A stretch of DNA of 64,000 nucleotides from Brumimicrobium aurantiacum (lineage in GTDB: Bacteria; Bacteroidota; Bacteroidia; Flavobacteriales_D; Crocinitomicaceae). This document shows, in pieces, positions 46,528 to 56,241 of this stretch (the stretch's first letter is position 1; each line of letters opens with the position of its first letter). Location: NCBI RefSeq assembly GCF_003402975.1, contig NZ_QURB01000005.1:186001-250000 (forward strand), given 5' to 3'. The position numbers and the translations under genes are program-made. The notes under the pieces are model-generated. The model searched no databases. It had not been told where the DNA came from and worked only from the letters and a program-made list of their open reading frames with translations.

Positions 46528-47061
46528 TTATCGTATTAAACGTTGTTTCATTTCATTCAATTGATGTGCGATACTTGCGTCAATTCGCGTATCTCCCATC
46601 CTTACAACAAATCCTCCTATAAGTGATTCGTCAACTATTTCTGTAAGTTCAATAGAACCTTCAATTTTCTCATTCAGTTTTGCCAAGATTGAAGCTTTTA
46701 CACTTTCCTCCAATTTTACAGCTGAAGTTAATGTCATTGGAATAATTCCTCTTATCACATTTAACTTAGCAATAAACTCTTCTGCAATCAAAGGCAAAAT
46801 CATTTCTCTACTGTTCTTTGTCAATAGCTGAATGAAACTTAAGGTTTCCTTTTGAAAGCCACCAAAAAGTTTATCAAAAACTTCCTTTTTCTTATTTGGC
46901 TTAATCAACGGACTATTTAAAAATAAATGGAAATCATTATTATCATTTGTAGTTGACAATAAGTATTTCATATCTTCTAAAACAGCATCTGTATTTTGCT
47001 TTTCTTCAGCCAACTCAATAAGTGACTGTGCATAACGAGCTGCTATTTTCAATCCTTCCAT
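46528..47061 (-). CDS. atpH: F1F0 ATP synthase delta subunit
   Basis: 177 residues, the peripheral-stalk OSCP/delta protein that links F1 to subunit b. N-terminal helical domain ('[19 protein letters not shown]') and C-terminal part with the conserved '[20 protein letters not shown]'. Immediately downstream of atpF (5-bp gap). Confidence 0.94.
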   Translation of the reverse strand: MEGLKIAARYAQSLIELAEEKQNTDAVLEDMKYLLSTTNDNNDFHLFLNSPLIKPNKKKEVFDKLFGGFQKETLSFIQLLTKNSREMILPLIAEEFIAKLNVIRGIIPMTLTSAVKLEESVKASILAKLNEKIEGSIELTEIVDESLIGGFVVRMGDTRIDASIAHQLNEMKQRLIR

Positions 47062-47066
47062 TGCTC

Positions 47067-47561
47067 TTAGTTTAAGTTGATGTCCTTAGCGAATGTTTCT
47101 GCCAATTGCTTTTGCTTTTCATCTGAAGATAAATCCTCACGCAAAATCTTTTCAGCAATTTCTAATGCTACTGTAGCAACTTGATTCTTCAATTCAGAAA
47201 CAGCTGCATTTTTTTCAGCTTCGATAGAAGTTCTAGCATTTTCTACGATTTTATCCGCTTCTTCTTTTGCTTTTCCTTTCGCAGAATTGATCATATTATC
47301 ACTAGTAGCCTTCGCTTCTTTGATCATCTCATCACGTTCGATTCTTGCTTCTTTCAACAAGTTAGCATTCTGAGTTTGTAACTTTTCCATTTCTGCTTTG
47401 GTGTTTTTTGCCATATCCAAAGCTTCTTGAATGTTATCCTCTCTTTTGTTAACTGCTGACATGATTGGTTTCCAAATAAACTTCGTCAAAATAAACATTA
47501 AGATGATAAAGTTCAATCCGGTCCAAAATACAAGTCCTAAATCTGGTGTAATTAAATCCAT
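47067..47561 (-). CDS. atpF: F1F0 ATP synthase subunit b
   Basis: 164 residues. One N-terminal membrane helix (about 8-26, 'LGLVFWTGLNFIILMFIL') followed by a long Ala/Glu/Lys-rich coiled coil ('AKNTKAEMEKLQTQNANLLK'), the peripheral stalk. Ends 'EKQKQLAETFAKDINLN'. Operon position and shape make the call secure. Confidence 0.95.
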   Translation of the reverse strand: MDLITPDLGLVFWTGLNFIILMFILTKFIWKPIMSAVNKREDNIQEALDMAKNTKAEMEKLQTQNANLLKEARIERDEMIKEAKATSDNMINSAKGKAKEEADKIVENARTSIEAEKNAAVSELKNQVATVALEIAEKILREDLSSDEKQKQLAETFAKDINLN

Positions 47562-47647
47562 TTCTTATTAATTTCTCTTTTAAAATAATCTTTTTTTAAT
47601 AATCTCCGCACAACCAACCGTTGCGCGGAGATTAAGCTTCTTTTTTA

Positions 47648-47851
47648 CTATCCTTGAAGCAAACCAACTACAACACCGAATAAAGCAACACCCTCAATAA
47701 GTGCAGCAGCGATGATCATACCTGTTTGAATCTTAGATGCAGCTTCCGGTTGGCGAGCCATTGCGTCCATTGCTGAACTACCAATTTTACCAATTCCCAT
47801 CCCTGCACCTAGTACAGCGATTCCAGCTCCTATAGCAGCTAATCCAGTCAT
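47648..47851 (-). CDS. atpE: F1F0 ATP synthase subunit c
   Basis: 67 residues, a two-helix hairpin. Glycine-rich helix 1 ('GAGIAVLGAGMGIGKIGSSA'), polar loop 'RQPEA', and helix 2 with the ion-carrying Glu in 'AALIEGVALFG'. The residue after this Glu is Gly, and the Na+-site Gln/Ser set is not evident, so a proton-driven ring is likely. 86 bp before atpF. Confidence 0.96.
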   Translation of the reverse strand: MTGLAAIGAGIAVLGAGMGIGKIGSSAMDAMARQPEAASKIQTGMIIAAALIEGVALFGVVVGLLQG

Positions 47852-47883
47852 AACTATTTGTTTTTATAAAGATTACTAATTAA

Positions 47884-48999
47884 TTAATGTTCCTCTGCAA
47901 CTGCTTCACCAATAAACAGCGCCGATAACATTGTAAAAATGAAGGCTTGCAAAAATGCAACTAACAACTCCAAGACACCAATAAATAGTGACATTGGAAT
48001 TGATAATCCACTCCACGCCGCACTTCCGAACGTGAAAATAATTCCTGTTAATGCTAAGATAATAATGTGTCCCGCAGTAATGTTTGCAAACAAACGTACC
48101 ATCAAGGCAAAAGGTTTTGCAAAAATACCTACAAGCTCTACCGGGATCATAATTGGCAATAACAGCCACGGTACACCTGGTGTAGCAAAAATATGTTTCC
48201 AGTAATGTTTATTTCCTGAAAATACTGTAATCAACATTGTACATGCAGCTAATGCAAATGTAAAACTGATGTTACCTGTTAAGTTAGCTCCTCCTGGGAA
48301 AATTGGAATTAATCCTAATAAGTTATTGATCCAAATAAAGAAAAATGCAGACAATAAATAAGGCATATACTTTCTATACTTCGCCTCACCAATATTCGCT
48401 TTTGCAATATCATCACGGATAAACACGACTACTGGCTCAACAAAACGAGCCAAACCTCTCGGTGGATGCATTCCATCATTTTTATATGACTTCACAACTG
48501 CAGTCATCAAAACAATCAACAAGATTGATGAGAAAAACAAAGCGAATACATTTTTAGTAATAGAAAAATCATAAGGCTTTGCATTTGTTGCGTGACCTTC
48601 CTCATCGAAATCTAAAGCACCTTCTTGGTTCAACTTATAGATTGTCTCATGAAAAACCGCATAACCTAACTCCTTATTTGCGTAGTAGTGGTCTTTTTTA
48701 CCATGAACAGTAACTTCTACAACCTCACCTGAATGATAAAGCTTTTCTGATGAAAAAACTTTTAACCCATCATCTAACAAAATAATTGGCAAATGAATTG
48801 AAACGTGTTGTTTCCCGTCATTGTCATCTGTGTACGTTAGAACGTGCCACTCGTGCGCATCTTTAATGTGATGCATGATCATTTCGGTAACATCTACTGG
48901 CTCACCATCTGAAGATGAACCTGAAAAAACTGGTGCTGATAGTAACAATACTACCATCCAAACAAATGCTTTAAGCGTCTTATCCAACATTATTTTCAC
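47884..48999 (-). CDS. atpB: F1F0 ATP synthase subunit a
   Basis: 371 residues, much longer than the ~270 of E. coli because of an N-terminal signal-like helix and a ~100-residue soluble extension, a form common in Bacteroidetes. The proton-channel helix has the essential Arg in 'FALMVRLFANITAGHI', and the last helix ends near 'AFIFTMLSALFIGEAVAE'. First gene of the operon; a near-perfect promoter lies 35-64 bp upstream. The start may instead be the ATG three codons in (48990). Confidence 0.95.
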   Translation of the reverse strand: MKIMLDKTLKAFVWMVVLLLSAPVFSGSSSDGEPVDVTEMIMHHIKDAHEWHVLTYTDDNDGKQHVSIHLPIILLDDGLKVFSSEKLYHSGEVVEVTVHGKKDHYYANKELGYAVFHETIYKLNQEGALDFDEEGHATNAKPYDFSITKNVFALFFSSILLIVLMTAVVKSYKNDGMHPPRGLARFVEPVVVFIRDDIAKANIGEAKYRKYMPYLLSAFFFIWINNLLGLIPIFPGGANLTGNISFTFALAACTMLITVFSGNKHYWKHIFATPGVPWLLLPIMIPVELVGIFAKPFALMVRLFANITAGHIIILALTGIIFTFGSAAWSGLSIPMSLFIGVLELLVAFLQAFIFTMLSALFIGEAVAEEH

Positions 49000-49033
49000 T
49001 TTAAAAATGAATCGTTCTGTTCAAATTTGGGTG

Positions 49034-49063
49034 CAAAGGTATATATTCTTTTCCAAAGGTCAA
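49034..49063 (-). promoter_or_regulatory. Promoter of the atp operon
   Basis: On the minus strand TTG (49063-49061), exactly 19 bp, then TACCTTTG (49041-49034): both halves of the Bacteroidetes sigma-factor consensus (TTG-N19-TAnnTTTG). 35 bp upstream of the atpB ATG. Confidence 0.75.
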
Positions 49064-49221
49064 TGATTTTTCATTTGGTTTTAATTTATTTTTTTCAAAA
49101 CCTGCGACTATAACTGATAACCAGTGAGATAATTTATATTATGATTATCTCTTTTTTTTGAAAAGATATTCTTTCATTGAACAGAATTAAGGACAATATT
49201 AGACTAAAATCGACACTTTTT

Positions 49222-49863
49222 TTATTCAGTCTTCAATAAATCAGGATAATTAGATTTAAATTTATTCAAACGAGGAATTGATACTGCTTTAATATAACTA
49301 TTGTTAGGATTTCTATGTTCATAGTTTTGATGATATGATTCGGCTTTATAAAAAGCAGTATAAGGCGCTACTTCTGTCGTGATTTTAAAAAACACTGCTT
49401 TATTTAATAATTCTTGAATATAGTTTTCTGCCAATTGCTTTTCTTTCTCATTTTGATAAAAAATCGCACTTCTGTATTGTCTTCCTTTATCAGGGCCTTG
49501 TTGATTTAATGTTGTCGGATCATGAGAACCAAAAAAAACTTTGAGCAAAGTTCGGTAATCAATTTTCGTACTATCATAATGTACTGCAACCGCCTCAGCA
49601 TGATCTGTTCTTCCAGCGCTTACTAAATCATATTTAGCTGTTGAGGCTTTACCTCCACTATATCCAGAGATCACATCTCCTACTCCTTCTACCGATTCAA
49701 AGATAGCTTCAACACACCAAAAACATCCTGATGCAAAGTACGCAACAGCATTTTCGTCGACTTTTTGTTGAGTATCTTTTTTCAATGATTTATTAGCATC
49801 TGCTGCATTACTACAACTTGAAATTGCGAATAGGAAGCTTAAAAATAAAATTGATGTTTTCAT
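49222..49863 (-). CDS. msrA: Peptide methionine sulfoxide reductase A, lipoprotein form
   Basis: 213 residues from the ATG at 49863; in-frame starts at 49872, 49890 and a GTG at 49902 are possible, but this one gives a clean lipoprotein signal ('FLSFLFAISSC', Cys17). The catalytic GCFWC is at 46-50, followed by 'EAIFESVEGVGDVISGYSGG'; 'GRTDHAEAV', 'FFGSHDPTTLNQQGPDKGRQ' and 'YRSAIFY' are family motifs. Repairs oxidised methionine (S-sulfoxide) in the periplasm rather than the cytoplasm because of the lipobox. Single gene. Confidence 0.93.
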   Translation of the reverse strand: MKTSILFLSFLFAISSCSNAADANKSLKKDTQQKVDENAVAYFASGCFWCVEAIFESVEGVGDVISGYSGGKASTAKYDLVSAGRTDHAEAVAVHYDSTKIDYRTLLKVFFGSHDPTTLNQQGPDKGRQYRSAIFYQNEKEKQLAENYIQELLNKAVFFKITTEVAPYTAFYKAESYHQNYEHRNPNNSYIKAVSIPRLNKFKSNYPDLLKTE

Positions 49864-49969
49864 GATATTCATGGATTTCGTTTTAAACATAACGTTTAGC
49901 ACCTTCTAATTGTTTTATTTTATACTTCACAAAATCCAAATGCATACCTATAAAGTTCAATCTTCTTTC

Positions 49970-49977
49970 TATTTTTG
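49970..49977 (+). promoter_or_regulatory. -7 box of aspS
   Basis: TATTTTTG, matching TAnnTTTG, 21 bp before the aspS start. Confidence 0.4.
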
Positions 49978-49997
49978 CAAAGTATAAATAGAATATT

Positions 49998-51752
49998 ATG
50001 TATAGAACGCACACCTGTGGCGAATTACGCCTATCTGATGTTGGTAATGAAGTTACTTTGAGTGGTTGGATTCAACGTACTCGTGAAATGGGAGGAATGA
50101 CATTTGTTGATCTTCGAGATCGTTATGGAATAACTCAATTGGCATTTAGCACTGAAGTAAACGATGAATTGAATCAAAAGGCACGTAAATTAGGTCGTGA
50201 ATTTGTGGTTCAGATCAAAGGAACTGTCATTGAGCGTTCAAGCAAAAACAAAAATATTCCTACGGGAGAAGTTGAAATTAACGTTTCAGCATTAAACATC
50301 CTAAACGCTGCAAAAACACCTCCTTTTACAATTGAAGAAGATACAGACGGTGGTGATGAGCAACGTATGAAGTACCGTTACTTAGACTTACGAAGAAATA
50401 CCATTTTAGATAAACTTCGTTTAAGAAACAAAGTCGCTTTAGAAACTAGAAAGTACCTAGATTCTGAAAATTTCATGGATGTTGAAACTCCATATTTAAT
50501 TAAATCTACACCTGAGGGAGCAAGAGATTTCGTTGTACCAAGTAGAATGAATGAAGGTGAGTTTTATGCACTTCCTCAATCTCCACAAACATTTAAACAA
50601 TTGTTGATGGTTTCAGGAATTGACCGTTATTATCAGATTGTAAAATGTTTTAGAGACGAAGATTTAAGAGCTGATCGTCAACCTGAGTTTACACAAATTG
50701 ACTGTGAAATGTCATTTGTTGAACAAGAAGATATTTTGAACACTTTTGAAGGAATGGTTAAGCATTTATTCAAAACGTGTAGATCAGTTGAGTTTGAAGG
50801 AGACTTTCCGAGAATAACTTATGCTGATGCCATGGAAAAATATGGTTCTGACAAACCAGACATTCGCTTTGGAATGGAGTTCAAAAACTTAAATACTGCA
50901 ACAAAAGACAAAGGATTTAAAATCTTTGACGATGCTGAATTGGTTCTTGGTATTGTGGCGGAAGACTGTGCAATATATACACGTAAACAACTCGATGCTT
51001 TAATTAAGTGGGTAAAACGTCCGCAAGTTGGTGCAAAAGGTTTGGTATATTGTAAATATAACGCTGATGGAACTTTCAAAAGTTCTGTAGATAAGTTTTA
51101 TAGTCAAGAAGATTTACAAGCTTGGGCGGATGCAACAGGAGCAAAACCAGGAGATTTAATCCTTGTTATGAGTGGTGACACAGATGATGTTCGTAGCCAA
51201 ATGAATGATTTACGTTTACATATGGGAGACGAATTAGGCTTGAGAAATCCAAATGAATTTAAACCACTATGGGTAATAGATTTCCCTTTATTAGAGTGGG
51301 ATGAGGATTCAAATCGATATCATGCGATGCACCATCCTTTTACTTCTCCAAAAGCTGAAGACATAGCATTATTGGAAATAGACCCAGGAAAAGTTCGTGC
51401 AAATGCTTATGATTTGGCAATGAATGGTGTTGAGCTTGGTGGTGGTTCGATTAGAATTCACGACAAATCTCTTCAGGCAACAATGTTCAAGCATTTAGGA
51501 TTTACGGATGAAGAAGCAAAAAAACAATTTGGTTTCTTAATGGATGCCTTTGAATTTGGTGCTCCACCACACGGAGGAATTGCTTTTGGATTAGATCGAT
51601 TGGTTGCAACAATGGGTGGTTCTGATTCAATTCGTGATTACATTGCATTCCCGAAAAACAACTCAGGACGTGATGTTATGATTGATGCTCCAGCAACTAT
51701 TGATGAAGCACAATTGAAAGAATTAGCCTTAAAAATCGTTGAAGAACAATAA
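49998..51752 (+). CDS. aspS: Aspartyl-tRNA synthetase
   Basis: 584 residues, the bacterial-type class IIb enzyme. An N-terminal OB-fold anticodon domain ('[20 protein letters not shown]') is followed by the catalytic core with motif 2 '[19 protein letters not shown]' and motif 3 '[15 protein letters not shown]'. A GAD insertion domain lies between (about 290-410). Because gatC is present, the enzyme could also mischarge tRNA-Asn, but this cannot be decided from sequence alone. Terminator follows. Confidence 0.97.
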   Translation: MYRTHTCGELRLSDVGNEVTLSGWIQRTREMGGMTFVDLRDRYGITQLAFSTEVNDELNQKARKLGREFVVQIKGTVIERSSKNKNIPTGEVEINVSALNILNAAKTPPFTIEEDTDGGDEQRMKYRYLDLRRNTILDKLRLRNKVALETRKYLDSENFMDVETPYLIKSTPEGARDFVVPSRMNEGEFYALPQSPQTFKQLLMVSGIDRYYQIVKCFRDEDLRADRQPEFTQIDCEMSFVEQEDILNTFEGMVKHLFKTCRSVEFEGDFPRITYADAMEKYGSDKPDIRFGMEFKNLNTATKDKGFKIFDDAELVLGIVAEDCAIYTRKQLDALIKWVKRPQVGAKGLVYCKYNADGTFKSSVDKFYSQEDLQAWADATGAKPGDLILVMSGDTDDVRSQMNDLRLHMGDELGLRNPNEFKPLWVIDFPLLEWDEDSNRYHAMHHPFTSPKAEDIALLEIDPGKVRANAYDLAMNGVELGGGSIRIHDKSLQATMFKHLGFTDEEAKKQFGFLMDAFEFGAPPHGGIAFGLDRLVATMGGSDSIRDYIAFPKNNSGRDVMIDAPATIDEAQLKELALKIVEEQ

Positions 51753-51760
51753 TAGTATTT

Positions 51761-51803
51761 GGTTACTTCGGCTTTCATTTCTTAAGCTGAAGTAACCTTT
51801 TTT
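51761..51803 (+). terminator. Terminator of aspS
   Basis: GGTTACTTCGGCTT and AAGCTGAAGTAACC form a 14-bp stem (one G-U) with a 9-nt loop, then T6. Nine bp after the stop codon. Confidence 0.9.
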
Positions 51804-52027
51804 ACTCTTATATTTATATATAGTCCATTACTACTCACTTATTTCAAAAGCCCCGGAAGAATTCAATCGCTTAATTAATGTTTTATCAATTTTTACCAAA
51901 CACTGGCATTACTATTGTTTATCTTTCGAAAAATTAATTTTTAAACCTCAGTTCAAGAAAATAATATTGAGTTCATTTATTCTGATGCTCATATTATATT
52001 TCAATTTAAGTTTAAAAGAATATTATT

Positions 52028-52035
52028 TACTTTTG
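52028..52035 (+). promoter_or_regulatory. -7 box of the SPOR lipoprotein gene
   Basis: TACTTTTG, matching TAnnTTTG, 17 bp before the ATG. The rest of the ~250-bp gap from the aspS terminator is AT-rich with nothing recognisable. Confidence 0.4.
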
Positions 52036-52051
52036 CACAAAAATTTATCCC

Positions 52052-52630
52052 ATGAAATTTGTACCTTTTCTTTTTGCACTAATATTTACTTCATGTTCTT
52101 TTTCTCAAAATGAATGGTGGAGAATTGGTAAAAGCAACGAGGCTGAAACTGAAGAAGTGGAAACAACAGTTGAAGAAACTCCTGAGGAAATAATTAAAGA
52201 AACTCCAAAGGATACGGTTACAGAACTATGGGTAAACGACTCAATTAAGGAACCTGAAGAATTTAAAAAAGGAACGATCAATGTTTCCAAAAGCAGTGCG
52301 GTTGATAAAATTATTAAGTTTAAATCAACAACAATTCCTCCCAACTTAAGTCCGCTAATGGATGGATACCGCATCCAATTATTTTTTGATCAAGACAGAA
52401 ATGAAGTTGACAAAGCCCGCTCAAAAGTATTGCAAATGGATGATGAAACTCCAACTTACATCGAATACAAAGCGCCAAATTACTTTTTATTACTGGGAGA
52501 TTACCGCACAAAATTAGCCGCTGAAAAAGTTCGTGCTGAACTTAACGCTGAATTTCCAACTGCAATTGTTGTAGAAGACCGTATTTACTTACCAAAAATT
52601 GATGGTGAAGAAGAAACTGATGAGCATTAG
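52052..52630 (+). CDS. SPOR-domain lipoprotein
   Basis: 192 residues. Lipobox in 'FLFALIFTSCSFS' (Cys15). An acidic, Glu/Thr-rich linker (about 28-65) is followed by a C-terminal SPOR domain (about 108-185): 'DGYRIQLFFDQDRNEVDKA', 'YIEYKAPNYFLLLGDYRTK' and 'AAEKVRAELNAEFPTAIVVE'. SPOR domains bind peptidoglycan stripped of stem peptides, often at division sites. Likely an outer-membrane lipoprotein contacting the cell wall. No neighbours in the same direction. Confidence 0.82.
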   Translation: MKFVPFLFALIFTSCSFSQNEWWRIGKSNEAETEEVETTVEETPEEIIKETPKDTVTELWVNDSIKEPEEFKKGTINVSKSSAVDKIIKFKSTTIPPNLSPLMDGYRIQLFFDQDRNEVDKARSKVLQMDDETPTYIEYKAPNYFLLLGDYRTKLAAEKVRAELNAEFPTAIVVEDRIYLPKIDGEEETDEH

Positions 52631-52682
52631 TCTAATCACTAATAAGAAGTTTAAAATCTAATTTTATCATCAGTTAAATCCA

Positions 52683-53711
52683 CTAAATAAAATCAAACCC
52701 AGTGACGTAAGTTGGCTGCTTATATTTAATTTTAGGTAATCCTTTTTTTGTTCTGATGACCAAATCAACTTCGTGAACTCCATTTACCTTGTGCAACAAA
52801 CCCCAATTCACAGCCTCCTTATTTTCTTTATAAATAGGCTCCTTTTGGTCAACCCACCAAATTATGGTATTGGTTTTCTCTTGATGCAAAATTCCTTCAA
52901 ATAACTTTTCCAAATCTTCGGAATTCCCAGTTTTACTCCAAACTGAATCTACAACAGTAAAAATATGAGAGTTTGGACGAATCACTTTACGCAATCCAGG
53001 AACAAAAGGAATGATATTTCTCAACAACATTCCATTCCTTCCTGGCAATCTAGTAATTTTCCATTCTGCGCTATGTGTCTTGGCAAAAGCAACAATTTCA
53101 TCACCTACCGTTAAAGTATAGAATAAGTCATCGTTGAAAGTATGCTTAGTGAAATAAAAAGGGTAATCGCCATAAACCGCCTTCACTTTCTCACGAATGA
53201 AGTCATTGACCTTAGTTGATTCAACTTCTTTCTTCGATTTGGGTTTGATGCGACTAAAACTTTGCGTGGCAATTTTAGCTGCTGTATAAAAATCAAAATT
53301 TTGACTCATCCATAAAGAACGTTCATTTCGAGGATCAATATAGGCATAAAATAATTCTGGAGCATCTTCTTCCAATTCAAAAGCACTGTCAAAAAAACCA
53401 CTAATTCTCTTTTTCAAACCTGAATTAGTGGCTTTCGAACGTGGTTGTTGAACAGTTGATTGCATTCCTAAATCGAAAGCAAAATATCTTACATACCAAT
53501 TTTTAGGACGACGACAAAAAGTGATATTTCCCAACACCTTTTCATTTCGCTCCAAATTTAAAAACAAAGGTTTATATACTTGTTCTATCCTTTTTTCGAG
53601 TCGTTGATGCTGATATCGCGCTCCATTTGAACCTAAAGTTACAGACTTTAACAAGGCCAACACCTCATCATTATAACTTTCACGCATTACAAATGGAGGA
53701 CTAACTTTCAT
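52683..53711 (-). CDS. Uncharacterised protein, possible GNAT-like fold
   Basis: 342 residues from the ATG at 53711 ('MKVSPPFVMRESYNDEV'); an earlier in-frame codon at 53750 is less likely. The N-terminal half has 'RYFAFDLGMQST' and 'FYAYIDPRNERSLWMSQNFD', the latter recalling the N-x6-GF segment of GNAT acetyltransferases. The C-terminal half has beta strands 'NTIIWWVDQKEPIYKEN' and 'VNGVHEVDLVIRTKKG', suggestive of a second GNAT-like lobe. No acetyl-CoA P-loop is certain, so the fold is a guess. Soluble, no signal peptide. Confidence 0.5.
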   Translation of the reverse strand: MKVSPPFVMRESYNDEVLALLKSVTLGSNGARYQHQRLEKRIEQVYKPLFLNLERNEKVLGNITFCRRPKNWYVRYFAFDLGMQSTVQQPRSKATNSGLKKRISGFFDSAFELEEDAPELFYAYIDPRNERSLWMSQNFDFYTAAKIATQSFSRIKPKSKKEVESTKVNDFIREKVKAVYGDYPFYFTKHTFNDDLFYTLTVGDEIVAFAKTHSAEWKITRLPGRNGMLLRNIIPFVPGLRKVIRPNSHIFTVVDSVWSKTGNSEDLEKLFEGILHQEKTNTIIWWVDQKEPIYKENKEAVNWGLLHKVNGVHEVDLVIRTKKGLPKIKYKQPTYVTGFDFI

Positions 53712-53825
53712 AATTATTGAATAAAAAATTAATAGTTCGCGATCTAACAAAAGATCTCTTTATTTGAGAAAATTGGATTTTAAGGTATTGTTATTTCAAA
53801 GATAGAAAAAATCCAGACTGAAATA

Positions 53826-54986
53826 CTATATACTCATTTGAACAATCTTCTCTGCTTCTGCCGGAGTGAGATCTTTTCTCTCGCCAAGTCCTTCCCATCC
53901 ACGCTCTTCAAAACGTTTGCGAATTGTTCCTGCTGTTTCTTTATAATCATCCGTATAATCAGAAAGCTTCGTTTGAATACCTAGCGACTCAAAAAACGTT
54001 CTTGTTCTATTGATTGCTTCTTCTCCACAAGAACCTTCTAGTCCGAAAATACGCTGACCATATTGAATGAGTTTTTCTTGTTTGTTTTCAAATTTCACTT
54101 TATACAAACTCGGCATTACAATCGCCAAAGTTCTCGCATGGTCTATTCCGTGAAGTGCTGTTAATTCATGACCTATCATGTGTGTAGACCAATCATAAGC
54201 AACACCAGCTCTCAAGGTACCATTTAACGCCATTGTTGCACACCACATTAAATTACTCGCTGCTTTATAATCGGAAGGATCTTCCAATACTTTTGGTCCA
54301 ATTTCTATGAGGGTAGATAAGATTCCTTCTGCAATTCTTTCTTGCAAAAGATTATCTGTTGGGTAAGTTAAATATTGCTCGAGCGTGTGCATGTAGGCAT
54401 CAACAATACCATTTGCAATCTGCTTTTTAGGTAAAGTCTTTACTACCGTTGGATCCAAGAAAGAGAATTTAGGGAATCCTTGTGGTCCACCCATTGTTCT
54501 TTTTTCTTTCAATCGACTATTAGAAATCACAGCACCAGAATTCATTTCAGAACCTGTTGCAGGAAGGGTAAGTACAGATCCAAAAGGAATAGCGTATTCA
54601 AATTTACACCCTTTTTTACCCGACAAAACATCCCATGGATTACCATCATATTTTGCTGCAGAAACAATAAATTTTGTTCCATCAATAACAGAACCACCAC
54701 CTATTGCGATTACGAAATCAACAGGATTTTTCTTTAACATTTCTACTGCTTTCATCAAGGTGTCATATTCAGGGTTCGCTTCAATGCCTGAAAATTCAAC
54801 AACATCAAAATCTTTTAAAGAGTCCATTACAGCATCATACACACCATTCTTTTTGATGCTTCCTCCACCGTATGTAACCATCACCCTTTTCCCGGCAGTG
54901 ATTTGTTCTATTTTGTTAGATATTTGAGCGTAAGTATCTGTTCCAAATACGACTCTTGTTGGGTTATAATATTCGAAGTTATTCAT
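53826..54986 (-). CDS. Iron-containing alcohol/aldehyde dehydrogenase (YqhD/BdhA-like)
   Basis: 386 residues. Group III iron-type dehydrogenase: N-terminal 'NNFEYYNPTRVVFGTD', the nucleotide-binding 'AIGGGSVIDGTKFI', 'LTLPATGSEMNSGAVI', and the metal site with 'DAYMHTLEQYLT' plus His residues in 'HELTALHGIDHARTLA'. The shape is that of YqhD/BdhA enzymes, which reduce short-chain aldehydes with NADPH. Physiological role could be aldehyde detoxification or fermentation. A 14-bp palindrome lies 35 bp upstream. Confidence 0.88.
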   Translation of the reverse strand: MNNFEYYNPTRVVFGTDTYAQISNKIEQITAGKRVMVTYGGGSIKKNGVYDAVMDSLKDFDVVEFSGIEANPEYDTLMKAVEMLKKNPVDFVIAIGGGSVIDGTKFIVSAAKYDGNPWDVLSGKKGCKFEYAIPFGSVLTLPATGSEMNSGAVISNSRLKEKRTMGGPQGFPKFSFLDPTVVKTLPKKQIANGIVDAYMHTLEQYLTYPTDNLLQERIAEGILSTLIEIGPKVLEDPSDYKAASNLMWCATMALNGTLRAGVAYDWSTHMIGHELTALHGIDHARTLAIVMPSLYKVKFENKQEKLIQYGQRIFGLEGSCGEEAINRTRTFFESLGIQTKLSDYTDDYKETAGTIRKRFEERGWEGLGERKDLTPAEAEKIVQMSI

Positions 54987-55020
54987 TTGATCTAAATTTA
55001 TTTTATGCTTTAACTAAAGT

Positions 55021-55034
55021 AAGGAATATTCCTT
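55021..55034. promoter_or_regulatory. 14-bp palindrome upstream of the dehydrogenase
   Basis: AAGGAATATTCCTT, perfect, 35-48 bp before the dehydrogenase start. Possible operator. The rest of the 485-bp gap (54987-55471) has no gene; it holds AATTACGAATTA phrases (55164-55200), an ACTTTCGGATTTG phrase shared with 35.3 kb, and a GCGGATAACACAGATC / GCGGATTATTGCGGATTTTT tract (55290-55335). Confidence 0.4.
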
Positions 55035-55471
55035 GTAAATTTTGCTTTGCATGTAATTGTAAGCCTTTAAAACAAGTTAAAGTGTAATTAGTTTTGTATT
55101 GCCACTAAATTAAGAATATTGAAGGGTGTATAATGTTAAAATATACGAAGAGTTTGTGTAGGGAATTACGAATTAGTTAATTATCAATTACGAATTAATG
55201 GATAATGAAAAATTGCGTTGTTTTCAGCACTTCATTCGGATACTTTCGGATTTGTTTTTACTTAATTTCACAAACTGTTGCTGAAATGGAACGCGGATAA
55301 CACAGATCTTCGAGCGCGGATTATTGCGGATTTTTGGTATGGATTACTATTTACAAACAATTATACAAATCATTTAGATAAGAGAAGTTAGAGTCTCAAT
55401 TATAACAGCAATCCCAAATCCAGCAGGTAAATAAAGCATATTACTTATAGCTTACCGCCTAAGCCACAAAC

Positions 55472-56110
55472 TCAAATCGTATCAAACAAATCCTCCATTG
55501 GTCGGCGAACTTTTTTGAAGTCTAAGCGGTAATCTTCTTCGGAGCGGTAACCGAGAGCAAATATTAAAACAGCATCCAAATTTTGTTCATTTAAGCCGAG
55601 TTCTTCATTGAGTTTTTTACGATCAAAGCCTTCCATTGGACAAGCATCAATTCCTTCAACTGCGCAAACGGTCATTAGGTTTCCCAGAGCAATATAAACT
55701 TGGTTATCCATCCAAATTTTCTGCTGTTCTGGTGGGAAAGACAAACAAACACGCAGAGACTTATCATAATCTGTCATGGCTTTGCTCGTTACTTCCATTT
55801 GATTAACATCCGCTGCATTTTGGATAAAAGAATCTACGTCATTGGGTTCAACATTTGTTTTACGACACATCAAAATTAAATGTGAAGCTTCTTCAATTTG
55901 CGGTTGGTGATAAGCAATAGGTTTTATTTTGGCTTTCACTTCTGGAGATTCAACCATGATAAACTTCATTAATTGTAATCCCATTGAGGTTGGCGTGAGC
56001 TGAATGGCTTGTTTAACTTTGTTAATTTTTGCATCTGATAACTTTTTTGACGCATCAAATTTTTTCACTGCATACCTCCATTTTAAAGCCTCTATCACGT
56101 CCATATCCAT
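55472..56110 (-). CDS. Nitroreductase family NAD(P)H oxidoreductase
   Basis: 213 residues from the ATG at 56110; the more upstream in-frame codon is a TTG. 'VIEALKWRYAVKKFDASKKL' is the classic NfsB-type opening with FMN-binding Arg/Lys residues. 'QAIQLTPTSMGLQLMKFIMV' and 'GIDACPMEGFDRKKLNEELG' complete the fold. FMN-dependent two-electron reduction of nitro compounds, quinones or enals; physiological substrate unknown. It is transcribed divergently from dksA, sharing a 131-bp upstream region. Confidence 0.88.
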   Translation of the reverse strand: MDMDVIEALKWRYAVKKFDASKKLSDAKINKVKQAIQLTPTSMGLQLMKFIMVESPEVKAKIKPIAYHQPQIEEASHLILMCRKTNVEPNDVDSFIQNAADVNQMEVTSKAMTDYDKSLRVCLSFPPEQQKIWMDNQVYIALGNLMTVCAVEGIDACPMEGFDRKKLNEELGLNEQNLDAVLIFALGYRSEEDYRLDFKKVRRPMEDLFDTI

Positions 56111-56171
56111 TTCTTTTTCCAAATTACTTTTTCAATTTACAAAAATACTTTTTCACAATTGATAAAAGAAC

Positions 56172-56201
56172 TTGATTGAAAACATAAATCAATTATATTT
56201 G
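56172..56201 (+). promoter_or_regulatory. Promoter of dksA-lspA
   Basis: TTG (56172-56174), 19 bp, then TATATTTG (56194-56201): both consensus elements of a Bacteroidetes promoter. 41 bp before the dksA-like ATG. Confidence 0.7.
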
Positions 56202-56241
56202 TTAAATATCAGATTAATATATTTAAACTACTCAATAAAAT

